Shown here piece after piece: positions 16,282 through 24,737 of a DNA stretch of 64,000 nt (position 1 is its first letter; each line of letters opens with the position of its first letter). The DNA lies in NCBI GenBank assembly GCA_016699405.1, contig CP064972.1:4185501-4249500 (forward strand). Reading direction: 5' to 3'. The DNA comes from Holophagales bacterium (GTDB taxonomy: Bacteria; Acidobacteriota; Thermoanaerobaculia; Multivoradales; JAGPDF01). The position numbers were made by a program, and so were the translations under genes. The notes beneath the pieces were generated by a model, which had not been told where the DNA came from, searched no databases, and worked only from the letters and a program-made list of their open reading frames with translations.

Positions 16282-17625
16282 ATGCGCCGATCGACCCGCG
16301 CGAGCCTCGTCGCGCTACTGCTCGCTTCACCGACCCTCGGGTTCGCCGAGGCGCCGATCCCGGCGCCGGTCGCCGCGCCGAGCCCGACTCCCGCCGCTCC
16401 CGCGCCGACGGCGCCGCAGGGGAGCGACTACCGCGAGCTCTTCCGGCAGGCGATGGCCGCACGCGAGGCCGGCGATGCGGCAACCTACCTGGCACGGCTC
16501 GAGGCGGCGGCCCGCGTCCACCCCGAGCCACGGCAGCTCGGCTTCCGGCTCGCCGGGGCGCTGGCGCTCAGCGGTAAGTCCGACGCGGCGATCGCGCGGC
16601 TCGAGGCGATCGCCGCACTCGGGATCTGGCGCGATCTCGCGGCCGAGCCGGACTTCGCACCGTTGCGCGGCTCGCCGCGCTGGAACGGGCTGCTGCAGCG
16701 CTTCGCCGCGCTGCGCCAGCCGTTCGGCCAGGGCGTCGTCGCCTTCCGGCTCGGCGAGCGCGACCTGCTGGTCGAGGGGATCGCCTTCGATCCAGCACGC
16801 CGCGACTTCCTCCTCGGCTCGGTGCACCAGGGCAAGATCGTGCGCCGCGACGCCAGCGGGGCGGTCTCGACCTTCGCCGTCCTCGCCGGCCTTGCGCCCC
16901 TCGGCCTCGCCGTCGACGCGGCACGCGATCGACTCTGGGCGGTGGCCGCCGATCTCCCGCAACTGGCGAAGCGCGAGGCGACCCTGCAGGGTGCGACCTT
17001 CCTGCTCGCCTTCGACCTGGCGAGCGGCCGCGAGGTCGCCCGCATCGCCCCGCCGGCAGGTGACGGCCAAGCGCTCAACGACCTCGTCCTCGCGGCGGAC
17101 GGGCGCGTCTACGTCAGTGACGGACAGACCGGCGCGGTCTGGACGCTGGCACCGGGCGCAAGCCTTCTCGAGCCCGTTCTCGCCCCCAGGTCGTTGCGAT
17201 CGGCGGGCGGCCTGGCTCTCGATGCCAGCGGTCGCCGCCTCCTCGTTGCCGACTGGTCGCGCGGGCTCGCGCTCGTCGAGCTCGCCGACCGCAGCTGGCA
17301 CTGGGTCGAGACGCCGCCCGAGCTCTTCCCGGTCGGTCTCGACGGCCTGGTGGCCGACCGCGGAGGCTTCGTGGCGATCCAGAACGCCTTCGAGCCGGCC
17401 CGCGTGCTGCGCTTCGAGCTGACGCCGGACGGTTCGGCCGTGGCGCGATTCGAGATCCTCGAACGCGCCCGTCCCGAGCATCGCGAGCCGACGCTCGGCG
17501 TGATCGTCGGCAACGACCTCTACTACGTGGCCAACAGCCAATGGGAAGCGTTCGGCGAGGCGGGACGACCGAGCGCCCCGGAGCAGCTCGTCGCCCCGGT
17601 CGTACTGCGCCTGCCGCTGCGCTGA
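16282..17625 (+). CDS. Secreted beta-propeller protein (SMP-30/NHL-like)
   Basis: 447 aa. A signal peptide (1-22, ending GFAEA) and a Pro/Ala linker are followed by a short helical region with TPR-like character (~45-130: YLARLEAAARVHPEP, LALSGKSDAAIARLEAI). A six- to seven-bladed propeller then runs from ~160 to the end, with repeated strand pairs such as GIAFDPARRDFLLGSV, GLAVDAARDRLWAV, NDLVLAADGRVYVSD and GLALDASGRRLLVAD. That pattern matches SMP-30/gluconolactonase or NHL proteins. Catalytic metal residues cannot be fixed from this reading. GGAGG lies 10 bases before the ATG. It is 50 bp after the Nit1 gene and is likely co-transcribed. The substrate is unknown. Confidence 0.75.
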   Translation: MRRSTRASLVALLLASPTLGFAEAPIPAPVAAPSPTPAAPAPTAPQGSDYRELFRQAMAAREAGDAATYLARLEAAARVHPEPRQLGFRLAGALALSGKSDAAIARLEAIAALGIWRDLAAEPDFAPLRGSPRWNGLLQRFAALRQPFGQGVVAFRLGERDLLVEGIAFDPARRDFLLGSVHQGKIVRRDASGAVSTFAVLAGLAPLGLAVDAARDRLWAVAADLPQLAKREATLQGATFLLAFDLASGREVARIAPPAGDGQALNDLVLAADGRVYVSDGQTGAVWTLAPGASLLEPVLAPRSLRSAGGLALDASGRRLLVADWSRGLALVELADRSWHWVETPPELFPVGLDGLVADRGGFVAIQNAFEPARVLRFELTPDGSAVARFEILERARPEHREPTLGVIVGNDLYYVANSQWEAFGEAGRPSAPEQLVAPVVLRLPLR

Positions 17626-17643
17626 AGCGGGCCCGGAGCGCCG

Positions 17644-18798
17644 TCAGCGCCCGACCAGTTGCGCCAGCAGCTCGACGCCACGCGCCACCACCGGCGGCGC
17701 GGCAGCCGTCGTGCAGATGCGGACGTGCGTCGGGTACGGCCCGAAGCTCGGACCGGGCGCGACGAAGAGGCCGCGCGCCGCACAGTCCTCGAGAAAGCCG
17801 AGCAGTCCGCGCTCGTCGAGCCGTGCGGCCACGTCGAGGAAGAGGAAGGTGCTCCCCTCCGGCTCCGGAAGGCCCAGACGGCGCGCCGCCCGCGCTCCCG
17901 TTTCGCGATAGGCCTGGCGTGCCTCGGCGACCCAGGAGTCGCCGACCCCCTCGGCGAGCACTCGCGCCGCGGCGACCTGGGCCGCAGTCGGGGTCGAATA
18001 GAAGGTGTGGGTCGACACCTTGCGCAGCTCGCCCATCAGCGCAGGCGGCCCGACGACGTAGCCGCAGCGATTTCCCGCCATGCCGTAAGCCTTCGAGAAG
18101 GAGTGCACGGCGAAGGTGCGATCCGGCGCAAGCGGGCGCGAGTAGACGTGCGGCGCGGCGTAGGCGTAGTCCTCGTACACCTCGTCGGCGAGGATCCACA
18201 GCCCGTGGCTCGACGCCCAGTCGGCGAGAGCGGCGAGGACGTGCGGTGCGATCAGTCGTCCGGTGGGGTTGCTCGGCGTGTTCCAGTAGAGCGCCACCGT
18301 CTTCGGCGTGCGGTATCGCTCGACGATCCCCCGCGCGCTCTCCGGCGAGTCGGCGAGGCCGTGGAACGGCACCGCGACCGGCACGCCGTGGAACGACCGG
18401 ACGATCCCTTCGATCAACGGCCAGTGCGGCGCCAGGATGAGCACCTCGTCGCCCGGATCGCAGATCGCTCCGACGGCCGCCCCGAGCCCGCCGGTCGCCC
18501 CGGCGGTGATCAGCAGGTGCGACCGCTCGGTCGGCACCCCGGTGAGGCGCCGCTGGCGCTCGACCACCGCGTCGAGCAGCAGCGGCATGCCGTGCGGCGA
18601 GGCGTAGCGGTGCAGTCCGGGGTACTGCTCGACCGTGAGGTCCTCCATCCGGCAGCCGGGCGCCGGCTCCATCCACGTGTCGCCGACGTGCAACGGATAG
18701 ACCTCGCCGCGATAGCCCTCGATCCCGTGGGCGATCGTCGAGTAGATCGAACCGCGGATGGCGGTGACGCTGCGCGCGACCTCGGGGTGCTTCGGCAT
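17644..18798 (-). CDS. PLP-dependent class I/II aminotransferase
   Basis: 384 aa from ATG 18798, which has AAGGAG six bases upstream. The fold-type I signature is complete: ATGGLGAA (cofactor phosphate loop), the NTPSNPTG loop, the DEVYEDYAY region, and SFSKAYGMAGNRCGY with the Schiff-base Lys. The C-terminal VRICTTAAAP fits the Arg that binds the substrate carboxylate. It should transfer an amino group between an amino acid and a 2-oxo acid in the cytoplasm; specificity cannot be told. It converges with the propeller gene. It lies 28 bp upstream of the YhhN gene boundary, where the strands are opposed to VWA1. Confidence 0.92.
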   Translation of the reverse strand: MPKHPEVARSVTAIRGSIYSTIAHGIEGYRGEVYPLHVGDTWMEPAPGCRMEDLTVEQYPGLHRYASPHGMPLLLDAVVERQRRLTGVPTERSHLLITAGATGGLGAAVGAICDPGDEVLILAPHWPLIEGIVRSFHGVPVAVPFHGLADSPESARGIVERYRTPKTVALYWNTPSNPTGRLIAPHVLAALADWASSHGLWILADEVYEDYAYAAPHVYSRPLAPDRTFAVHSFSKAYGMAGNRCGYVVGPPALMGELRKVSTHTFYSTPTAAQVAAARVLAEGVGDSWVAEARQAYRETGARAARRLGLPEPEGSTFLFLDVAARLDERGLLGFLEDCAARGLFVAPGPSFGPYPTHVRICTTAAAPPVVARGVELLAQLVGR

Positions 18799-18826
18799 GG
18801 GAGGCTCCTTCCGACGGGGCCCGATC

Positions 18827-19432
18827 CTAGCGCGTCGCCTCGGCTCGCCGGCCGGCGAGGAGCACCGCACCGGCGATGCCGAGCTGTCCGAGCCAGTAGA
18901 GGGTGAGGATCGCCACCTTGCCGTGCGGAATCGGTGCGCGGAAGCGATCGAGGCCGATGAGCAGGTCGCTCACCGCGAAGAGCACCGCACCGACGAGCGC
19001 GGCGACGCGAGCCGTGCCGGACCGTCCCGGCACGCCGATGGCGGCGGCCGCTCGCCACATCATCGCGCCGATCGCCGCGACGTAGAGCGCGACCGGCACC
19101 GCCAGCTCGCCGACGCCGGGGCGCAGGGCGAGCCAGCCCGCAACGGCGAAGGTGACGAACGGCAGGGAGCGAAGCAGCGCCGCCCGACGGGCCTCGGCGA
19201 GAAACGCCGCCGCATAGGCCAGGTGGGCGCCGAGAAACACGCCGAGACCGAAGAGGAAGGCCCCGGGAAGCTCCATCAGCACGTCGCCTACCGCCGAGAG
19301 GGCGAGACCGATCGTGAGCCGGCGTGAATAGGGAGTACGCTCATGGCGCGAGACGAGGCCAGCGAGGACCACGGCCGGCATCGGTTTTGCTACCAACCAG
19401 AGTACCCAGAGGACACCGGGGGAGATCGACAC
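18827..19432 (-). CDS. YhhN family membrane protein (lysoplasmalogenase-like), copy 1
   Basis: 201 aa with about eight hydrophobic helices. The N-terminal WLVAKPMPAVVLAGL and the GLALSAVGDVLMELPGAFLFGLG segment are the YhhN/TMEM86 signature. The SDLLIGLDRFR motif near the C-terminus is also conserved. Family members cleave the vinyl-ether bond of lysoplasmalogens. It is the full-length member of a duplicated pair; residues 127-172 or so are identical to copy 2 (46 of 46). It is divergent from VWA copy 1 with 74 bp between them. Confidence 0.85.
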   Translation of the reverse strand: MSISPGVLWVLWLVAKPMPAVVLAGLVSRHERTPYSRRLTIGLALSAVGDVLMELPGAFLFGLGVFLGAHLAYAAAFLAEARRAALLRSLPFVTFAVAGWLALRPGVGELAVPVALYVAAIGAMMWRAAAAIGVPGRSGTARVAALVGAVLFAVSDLLIGLDRFRAPIPHGKVAILTLYWLGQLGIAGAVLLAGRRAEATR

Positions 19433-19506
19433 TCCCCCAACCTATCGCGTCGACCGCTTCGCAGCCATCAGAGCTGTCTGAACGCGATCCGAATGATGGA
19501 GCCCAT

Positions 19507-21243
19507 ATGCCAACTCCCCTTCGACGACTCGCCGCCTCGCTCCTGCTCTCGCTGCTTCCGCTCGCTACCGGGGCCCAGACGCCACCTCCTCCCTCCTCGC
19601 CGATCTTCGGCGAGACGGTCGAGGTCAACGTGGTCAACGTGGAGGTGATCGTCGTCGACAAGGACGGCCGCCCGGTCGTCGGCCTCGGTCGCAACGACTT
19701 CGAGCTCCTCGAAGAAGGCAAGCCAGTGCCGATCGAGTACTTCTCGGCGCCCGAGCCCGGAGCGGTCTTCGTGCCGCTTCCCGGCGCCCCGGCCACCGCC
19801 ACCCCCGAGCCCGTGGTGGCGCCCTCAGGAGAAGTCACTCTCCCGCCGCAGCGTCCTCTCCTGGTGGTCTACGTCGACGGTCTCGACCTCCGGCCCGGTC
19901 CACGCAACGATTCCCTCAAGCGACTCGCGCGCCTGGTCGAGGACCGCATGAAGATCGGCCACCGCGCCCTCGTCGCCGCCTTCGATCATCAGCTCCGTGT
20001 ACTCACCCCGGCGACGGACGACAGCAAGCTCGTCCAGCGGGCGATCGAGGAGATCAAGACGATCAACCCCGGCGGCACCGGGCTGCAACTCCGCCGGCGG
20101 ACGTTGCTCGCCGAAATTCAGAGTACGTTCGCGGGAGATCCGACCGGCATCGCCCAGGCCGGACTCCTGCTCCACGACATCGAGTCCTACGCTGCGGCCG
20201 AGACCGTGGAACGGCGCGCGGCCATGGTCGCGCTCTCCGACCTGCTCGCCACGCTCGCCGGCGTCGACGGCCCCAAGGCCGTCCTTCACCTGAGCGGTGG
20301 CCTCTACGTGCAGCCCGGCGACGAGCTCTATTCCGCCTGGCAGCGCCACTTCGGCTCGTTGGTCGCCAGCGATCTCGACCACCGGCGAGCTGGCGGCGAC
20401 CCCGACGCGACCATGCTGCAGCGCGAGCTGACGCGCGTGACCCGCTCGGCGCAGGCAAGTCGTGCGGTGATCTACGCCGTCGATGGCGCCGATCGGCTGC
20501 CGGAAGGTTTCACCGCGGAAGACCAGGGTGAGGTCGAGTCGACCGGCGACATGCCGGGCGTGCTCGGCGCCGCCGAGGCAGCATCCAATCTAGCCAGCAT
20601 GGCCGAGCGCAGCGGCGGCCGCAAGCTCCTCGCCGGTCCCGGCCTCGACGCCGAACTCGGCAACGTGGCGAGCGAGCTGGCTTCGGCCTATTCGCTCGGC
20701 TTCACACCGCATGGAACGGTCGATGACAAGTTCCACAAGGTCACTGTGCGGGTCAAACGCGAAGGCGTGAAGGTGCGCCATCGCGAGGGCTACCGACGCC
20801 GCAGCACGGAGGATCAACTTGCCGACACCGCGGTCGCCGCGGCCAGCCTCGGGGCGGCGCCGAACCCTCTCGCCGCACGACTCGAGGTGATCGTCGGCGC
20901 CGCGTCCAAGGGCAACGGCAAGGCAAGGATCGTCCAAGCCCTCGCCAAGGTACCGCTCACCGAGCTGACGTTGATGCCGGCCAAGGACACCAAGACCGGC
21001 AAGCTCGTCCTCGAGTTCGCGCTGCGCGACGAGGACGGCCGCGTGAGTCGCTTCGAGCGGCGCGAGCAGTCGTTCACCTTCCCTGCCGCCAACCTCGCCG
21101 CGGCGATCAACCGCCCGGTCGCCTACGGTGTGGAAATGCGGCTCAACCCGGGGCGCTACCGGCTGGCCGCCTCGATCCTCGACGGCATCGGCGGCAACCG
21201 CACGACGGCCACCGCCGAGTTCACCGTCCCGGGCAGACGCTGA
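19507..21243 (+). CDS. Secreted VWFA-related (Acidobacterial type) protein, copy 1
   Basis: 578 aa. A signal peptide ends at TGAQ (~23). An N-terminal strand domain follows (VEVNVVNVEVIVVDKDGRP, ~38-75, with LGRNDFELLEEGK), then a von Willebrand A-like fold. The metal site reads VDGLD at 124-127, so the DxSxS of a working MIDAS is missing. The C-terminal part holds the STYSLGF-type/HREGYRRR sequence found in the TIGR03436-type family, which is expanded in Acidobacteriota. GGAG precedes the ATG by five bases. It is strongly similar to the gene at 21945 over its whole length and arose by the local duplication. Its role is unknown; surface or periplasmic protein binding is likely. Confidence 0.88.
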   Translation: MPTPLRRLAASLLLSLLPLATGAQTPPPPSSPIFGETVEVNVVNVEVIVVDKDGRPVVGLGRNDFELLEEGKPVPIEYFSAPEPGAVFVPLPGAPATATPEPVVAPSGEVTLPPQRPLLVVYVDGLDLRPGPRNDSLKRLARLVEDRMKIGHRALVAAFDHQLRVLTPATDDSKLVQRAIEEIKTINPGGTGLQLRRRTLLAEIQSTFAGDPTGIAQAGLLLHDIESYAAAETVERRAAMVALSDLLATLAGVDGPKAVLHLSGGLYVQPGDELYSAWQRHFGSLVASDLDHRRAGGDPDATMLQRELTRVTRSAQASRAVIYAVDGADRLPEGFTAEDQGEVESTGDMPGVLGAAEAASNLASMAERSGGRKLLAGPGLDAELGNVASELASAYSLGFTPHGTVDDKFHKVTVRVKREGVKVRHREGYRRRSTEDQLADTAVAAASLGAAPNPLAARLEVIVGAASKGNGKARIVQALAKVPLTELTLMPAKDTKTGKLVLEFALRDEDGRVSRFERREQSFTFPAANLAAAINRPVAYGVEMRLNPGRYRLAASILDGIGGNRTTATAEFTVPGRR

Positions 21244-21877
21244 GCGCCGCCGGCGCCCGCGAGATCACTGGTCGCCAAGGATCAATGGCAGCCCATCCTT
21301 GCCGGCGCCGACGATCACCACCTTGGCGTTCCGCGACTTGGCGACCTCGACCGTCGCTTCGATCCCCTTCCGCGCCGTGCGGAATCGGCGCGCGGAAGCG
21401 ATCGAGGCCGATGAGCAGGTCGCTCACCGCGAAGAGCACCGCACCGACGAGCGCGGCGACGCGAGCCGTGCCGGACCGTCCCGGCACGCCGATGGCGGCG
21501 GCCGCACGCCACATCATCAGGGCGATGGCCGTGACGTAGAAAGCCACCGGCACGAGCAGCTCGCCGAGCCCCGGTCGCAAGACGGCGAAGGCGACAAGCG
21601 CGAACGCGGCAAACGGCAGGGCGCGAAGCAGCGCCGGCCGGCGCGATTCGGCGAAAAAGGCCGCGGCGTAGGTCAGATGGGCGAAGAGAAAGAGACCGAG
21701 CCCGGCCACGAACCCGCCCGAAAGCTCGAGGAGCAGATCGCCTCCGGCGGAGAGCACGAGGCCGGCGGAGAGCCGGCGAGCGAACGCGGTAGGCTCCCGC
21801 CGTGCCACGACGCCGGCGAGCAGCAGGGCCGGCATCGGTTTTGCTAACAACCAGACGACATCGACGAGTCGGGACAT
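21221..21877 (-). CDS. YhhN-like membrane protein, copy 2, C-terminus replaced at a duplication junction
   Basis: 218 aa from ATG 21877, which aligns with the start of copy 1 (MSRLVDVVWLLAKPMPA). It is a good YhhN protein up to APIPHG, and 46 consecutive residues before that are identical to copy 1. Beyond ~21377 the frame runs into DNA from the SPFH gene tail, read in another frame, giving an Arg/Gly-rich end (AEGDRSDGRGRQVAERQGGD) in place of the last helix of copy 1. It overlaps the 3' end of VWA copy 1 by 23 bp. It may be non-functional or poorly folded. It is divergent from VWA copy 2, as copy 1 is from its VWA gene. Confidence 0.75.
   Translation of the reverse strand: MSRLVDVVWLLAKPMPALLLAGVVARREPTAFARRLSAGLVLSAGGDLLLELSGGFVAGLGLFLFAHLTYAAAFFAESRRPALLRALPFAAFALVAFAVLRPGLGELLVPVAFYVTAIALMMWRAAAAIGVPGRSGTARVAALVGAVLFAVSDLLIGLDRFRAPIPHGAEGDRSDGRGRQVAERQGGDRRRRQGWAAIDPWRPVISRAPAALSVCPGR
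21265..21369 (-). pseudogene. Remnant of the 3' end of an SPFH gene (34 codons)
   Basis: On the minus strand this stretch reads 34 residues starting KGIEATVEVAKSRNAK, then a TGA at 21265-21267. They match the end of the full SPFH protein at 23771-24655 at 32 of 34 positions. About 75 bases of the core differ at one position only. The remnant joins directly to YhhN sequence at about 21371-21377, which marks the right-hand edge of a tandem duplication unit. Confidence 0.85.
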
Positions 21878-21944
21878 CGGCTCAACCGATCGCGCCGGCT
21901 CCCGCCAAGCCATCCTTGCGCCACGTCACGACCAGGAGCTCTTC

Positions 21945-23711
21945 ATGAACCCGCTCATCCGACCCCACGTCGCGCGCTTCGCCCGCGCCCTGGCCCACCT
22001 CGTCGTCGCGTCCGGCCTGATCGTCGTCTCCACGCACGCGGCCGCCGCCCAGACCCCTCCCCCTTCGGCTCCGGTCTTCGGCGAATCGGTCGAGGTCAAC
22101 CTGGTCAACATCGACGTCGTCGTCGTCGACAAGGACGGCCGACCGGTCGTCGGGCTGACGCGCGACGACTTCTCCCTCTTCGAGGAAGGCCGGTCGGTTC
22201 CGATCGAGTTCTTCTCCGGCCCCGAGCCGGGCGCCGTCTTCGTGCCGCTGCCGGGGGCCGCAGCCGCTCCCGCCGCCCCGACGCCGACCGTCCAACCCAC
22301 CGCCGCGCCGGTGCCGCCGATCCAGCGCCCGGTGCTGGTGATCTACGTCGACGGGCTCGACCTGCGCCCCGGTCCGCGCAACGACTCGCTCAAGCGCCTC
22401 GCCCGGCTGGTCGACGATCGGATGATCATCGGCCACCGCGTGCTGCTGGCGGCGTTCGACCGGAACCTGCGACTGCTCACCCCGGTGACCGACGACCGCA
22501 AGCTCGTCCGCCGGGCCTTCGACGAGCTGGCGACGATCAACCCGGGTGGCATCGGCATGCAGACGCGACGCCGGACGCTGCTCGCCGACATCCAGAGCAC
22601 CTTCGCCGGCGACTCGGCCGGGAACTCGCAGGCCGAGAGCCTCCTGCACGACATCGAGGCCTACGCCACCTCCGAGACCCAGGAGCGTCGCGCCGCGATG
22701 GTGGCGCTTGCCGACCTGCTCTCCACGCTCGCCGGAATCGACGGGCCGAAGGCGGTCTTCCATCTGAGCGGAGGCCTCCCGGTGCAGCCGGCCGACGACC
22801 TCTACTCCGCCTGGCAGCGCCGCTTCGGCTCGTCGGTGAGCAGCGACCTCGACCATCGCCGCACCGGTGGCGATCCCGACGCGCAGATCCTGCAGCGGGA
22901 GCTGCAGCGCATCACCCGGGCCGCCCAGGCCAGCCGCGCGGTGATCTACACCGTCGACGGCGCCGACCGCCTCGCCGAAGGGCTGAGCGCCGAGGACCAG
23001 GGTGAGGTCGAATCGAGCGGCGACGCTCCCGGCGTCCTCGGCGCGGCCGAGGCGAGCTCGAACCTCGCCAGCCTCGCCGAGCGCAGCGGCGGCCACAAGC
23101 TGATGGCCGGTCCGGGCCTCGACGGCGCTCTCGGCGACGTGGCGAGCGAGCTCGCCTCGACGTATTCACTCGGCTTCACGCCTGCCGGAACGGCCGACGA
23201 CAGGTTGCACTCGGTCACCGTGAAGGTGAAGCGCGAAGGGGTGACCGTGCGCCATCGCGAAGGCTACCGCCGGCGCAGCACCGAGGATCAGCTCGCCGAC
23301 GCGGCGATCGCCGCCGCCAGCTTCGGGGCCACGCAAAACCCGCTCGCCGCGCGGGTCGACGTCGCGGTGGGCGGCGCTGCCAAGGGGAAGGCGCGCATCG
23401 TCAAGGTGCTCGCCAAGGTTCCCCTGTCGTTGATCACCTTGATGCCGAACGGCACCTCGCAGTCCGGCAAGCTGGTCTTCGATTTCGCACTGCGGGACCC
23501 GGACGGGCGTGTCACGCGCTACGAGCGGCGCGAACAGGCGTTCAAGCTCGCCGCCGACAAGGTGGCCGAGGCGCTTGGCCGCCCCGTCGCCTACGGCATC
23601 GAGATGCACCTCGTGCCGGGAACCTACCGGCTCGCGGCGTCGATTCTCGACGCGGTCGGCGGCACCCGCACCACCGCGGCTGCCGAGTTCACCGTCCCCG
23701 GCAGTCGCTGA
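21945..23711 (+). CDS. Secreted VWFA-related (Acidobacterial type) protein, copy 2
   Basis: 588 aa. The signal peptide ends AAAAQ (~36). It has the same order as copy 1: N-terminal strand domain (VEVNLVNIDVVVVDKDGRP), VWA-like fold with VDGLDLRPGPRN in place of DxSxS, and a C-terminal GYRRRSTEDQLAD domain. A linker of Pro/Ala repeats near residues 100-120 differs from copy 1. AGGAG lies six bases before the ATG. A strong hairpin follows the stop, between it and the convergent SPFH gene. Nucleotide identity to copy 1 is about 80% in the part I aligned by eye, clearly lower than in the neighbouring scar. Confidence 0.88.
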   Translation: MNPLIRPHVARFARALAHLVVASGLIVVSTHAAAAQTPPPSAPVFGESVEVNLVNIDVVVVDKDGRPVVGLTRDDFSLFEEGRSVPIEFFSGPEPGAVFVPLPGAAAAPAAPTPTVQPTAAPVPPIQRPVLVIYVDGLDLRPGPRNDSLKRLARLVDDRMIIGHRVLLAAFDRNLRLLTPVTDDRKLVRRAFDELATINPGGIGMQTRRRTLLADIQSTFAGDSAGNSQAESLLHDIEAYATSETQERRAAMVALADLLSTLAGIDGPKAVFHLSGGLPVQPADDLYSAWQRRFGSSVSSDLDHRRTGGDPDAQILQRELQRITRAAQASRAVIYTVDGADRLAEGLSAEDQGEVESSGDAPGVLGAAEASSNLASLAERSGGHKLMAGPGLDGALGDVASELASTYSLGFTPAGTADDRLHSVTVKVKREGVTVRHREGYRRRSTEDQLADAAIAAASFGATQNPLAARVDVAVGGAAKGKARIVKVLAKVPLSLITLMPNGTSQSGKLVFDFALRDPDGRVTRYERREQAFKLAADKVAEALGRPVAYGIEMHLVPGTYRLAASILDAVGGTRTTAAAEFTVPGSR

Positions 23712-23730
23712 CCGGCCGCACCGCGGACGA

Positions 23731-23761
23731 GAGCCGATCGCCGCTCGGCGGCGGTCGGCTC
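23731..23761. terminator. Bidirectional hairpin between VWA copy 2 and the SPFH gene
   Basis: Bases 23731-23743 pair with 23749-23761 (13 bp, one G-U) around a 5-nt loop. A T-rich stretch follows on the plus strand (ttctcgtct). It lies between two convergent genes and could end transcripts from both sides. Confidence 0.55.
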
Positions 23762-23770
23762 TTCTCGTCT

Positions 23771-24655
23771 CTACTGCCCGCCGAGGATGAGCGGCAGACC
23801 GTCCTTGCCGGCGCCGACGATCACCACCTTGGCGTTCTGCGACTTGGCGACCTCGACCGTCGCTTCGATCCCCTTCCACTTGAGCAGTTGCTCCGAGATC
23901 CCCTGCGAGACGATGCGCTGGAAGTCGGCGACACCCGAGGCCTCGATCCGCTTGCGCTCGGCCTCCTGCTTCTCCTTGGTGAGCACGAACTCCATCCGCT
24001 GGCTCTCCTGCTCGGCCGAGAGCTTCTCCTCGATCGCCGCAGCGAGCCGATCAGGAAGGGTGAGCCGGCGCAGCGGCGTGTTCTCGACCGCCAGGCCTCG
24101 CTCGCTCACCAGGTCGCGCAGGTCCTTGGCGATCGTGTCGGCGAGCTGCTGCCGCTCCGAGGTGTAGAGCGCCTTGGCCTCGTAGCTCGCGGTCACACCG
24201 CGGACCACCGAGCGGAACTGCGGCTGCAGCAGCACCTCGACGAAGGACGGGCCGATCGTGCGGTAGATCTCCGGCGCCTTCTCCGGGTCGAGGTGGTAAA
24301 GCACGCTGATCTCGAGCTGCATGGTCAGCCCCTCCTTCGAGGGCACCTCCATGACCTCCTTCAGCTCTTCGGTCTTGATCGACATCTTGATCACGTGCGC
24401 CAGCGGGTTGACCAGATGGATGCCCGACTTCAAGCTTCCCGGGCGCACCACGCCGAAGACGTCGACGACACCGACGTGCCCGGCAGGCACGACGGTCACG
24501 CACTGCACCAGGGCAATCAGTCCCAGCACCACCGCCGCGACCAGCGCCCCGGCCCGCCCGGCCGCCGCCACCGACGGCACACCGGCACGACGAGCCACGG
24601 CGAAGAAGACGACGACCACGACCGCCAGCAACACGAGGTTGACGAAGAACGCCAT
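23771..24655 (-). CDS. SPFH/prohibitin-family membrane protein
   Basis: 294 aa. Two hydrophobic segments in the first ~55 residues are followed by the SPFH (band 7) domain: VVPAGHVGVVDVFG, PGIHLVNPLAHV-like GSLKSGIHLVNPLAHV, SIKTEELKE, and YTSERQQLADTIAKDLRDL. A long charged helix comes next (KQEAERKRIEASGVADFQRIV). This is the layout of bacterial prohibitin/HflC-like proteins that form large membrane-associated rings and organise microdomains. Its last 34 codons are duplicated as a remnant at 21265-21369. It converges with VWA copy 2. Confidence 0.9.
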   Translation of the reverse strand: MAFFVNLVLLAVVVVVFFAVARRAGVPSVAAAGRAGALVAAVVLGLIALVQCVTVVPAGHVGVVDVFGVVRPGSLKSGIHLVNPLAHVIKMSIKTEELKEVMEVPSKEGLTMQLEISVLYHLDPEKAPEIYRTIGPSFVEVLLQPQFRSVVRGVTASYEAKALYTSERQQLADTIAKDLRDLVSERGLAVENTPLRRLTLPDRLAAAIEEKLSAEQESQRMEFVLTKEKQEAERKRIEASGVADFQRIVSQGISEQLLKWKGIEATVEVAKSQNAKVVIVGAGKDGLPLILGGQ

Positions 24656-24737
24656 GAGAGCCTCCGATCCGTCTCAGGTTGTTCCTTCGTAGCCTAGCGC
24701 GTCGCCGTGACGAAACTGCGACATCGACGCGGCGACT

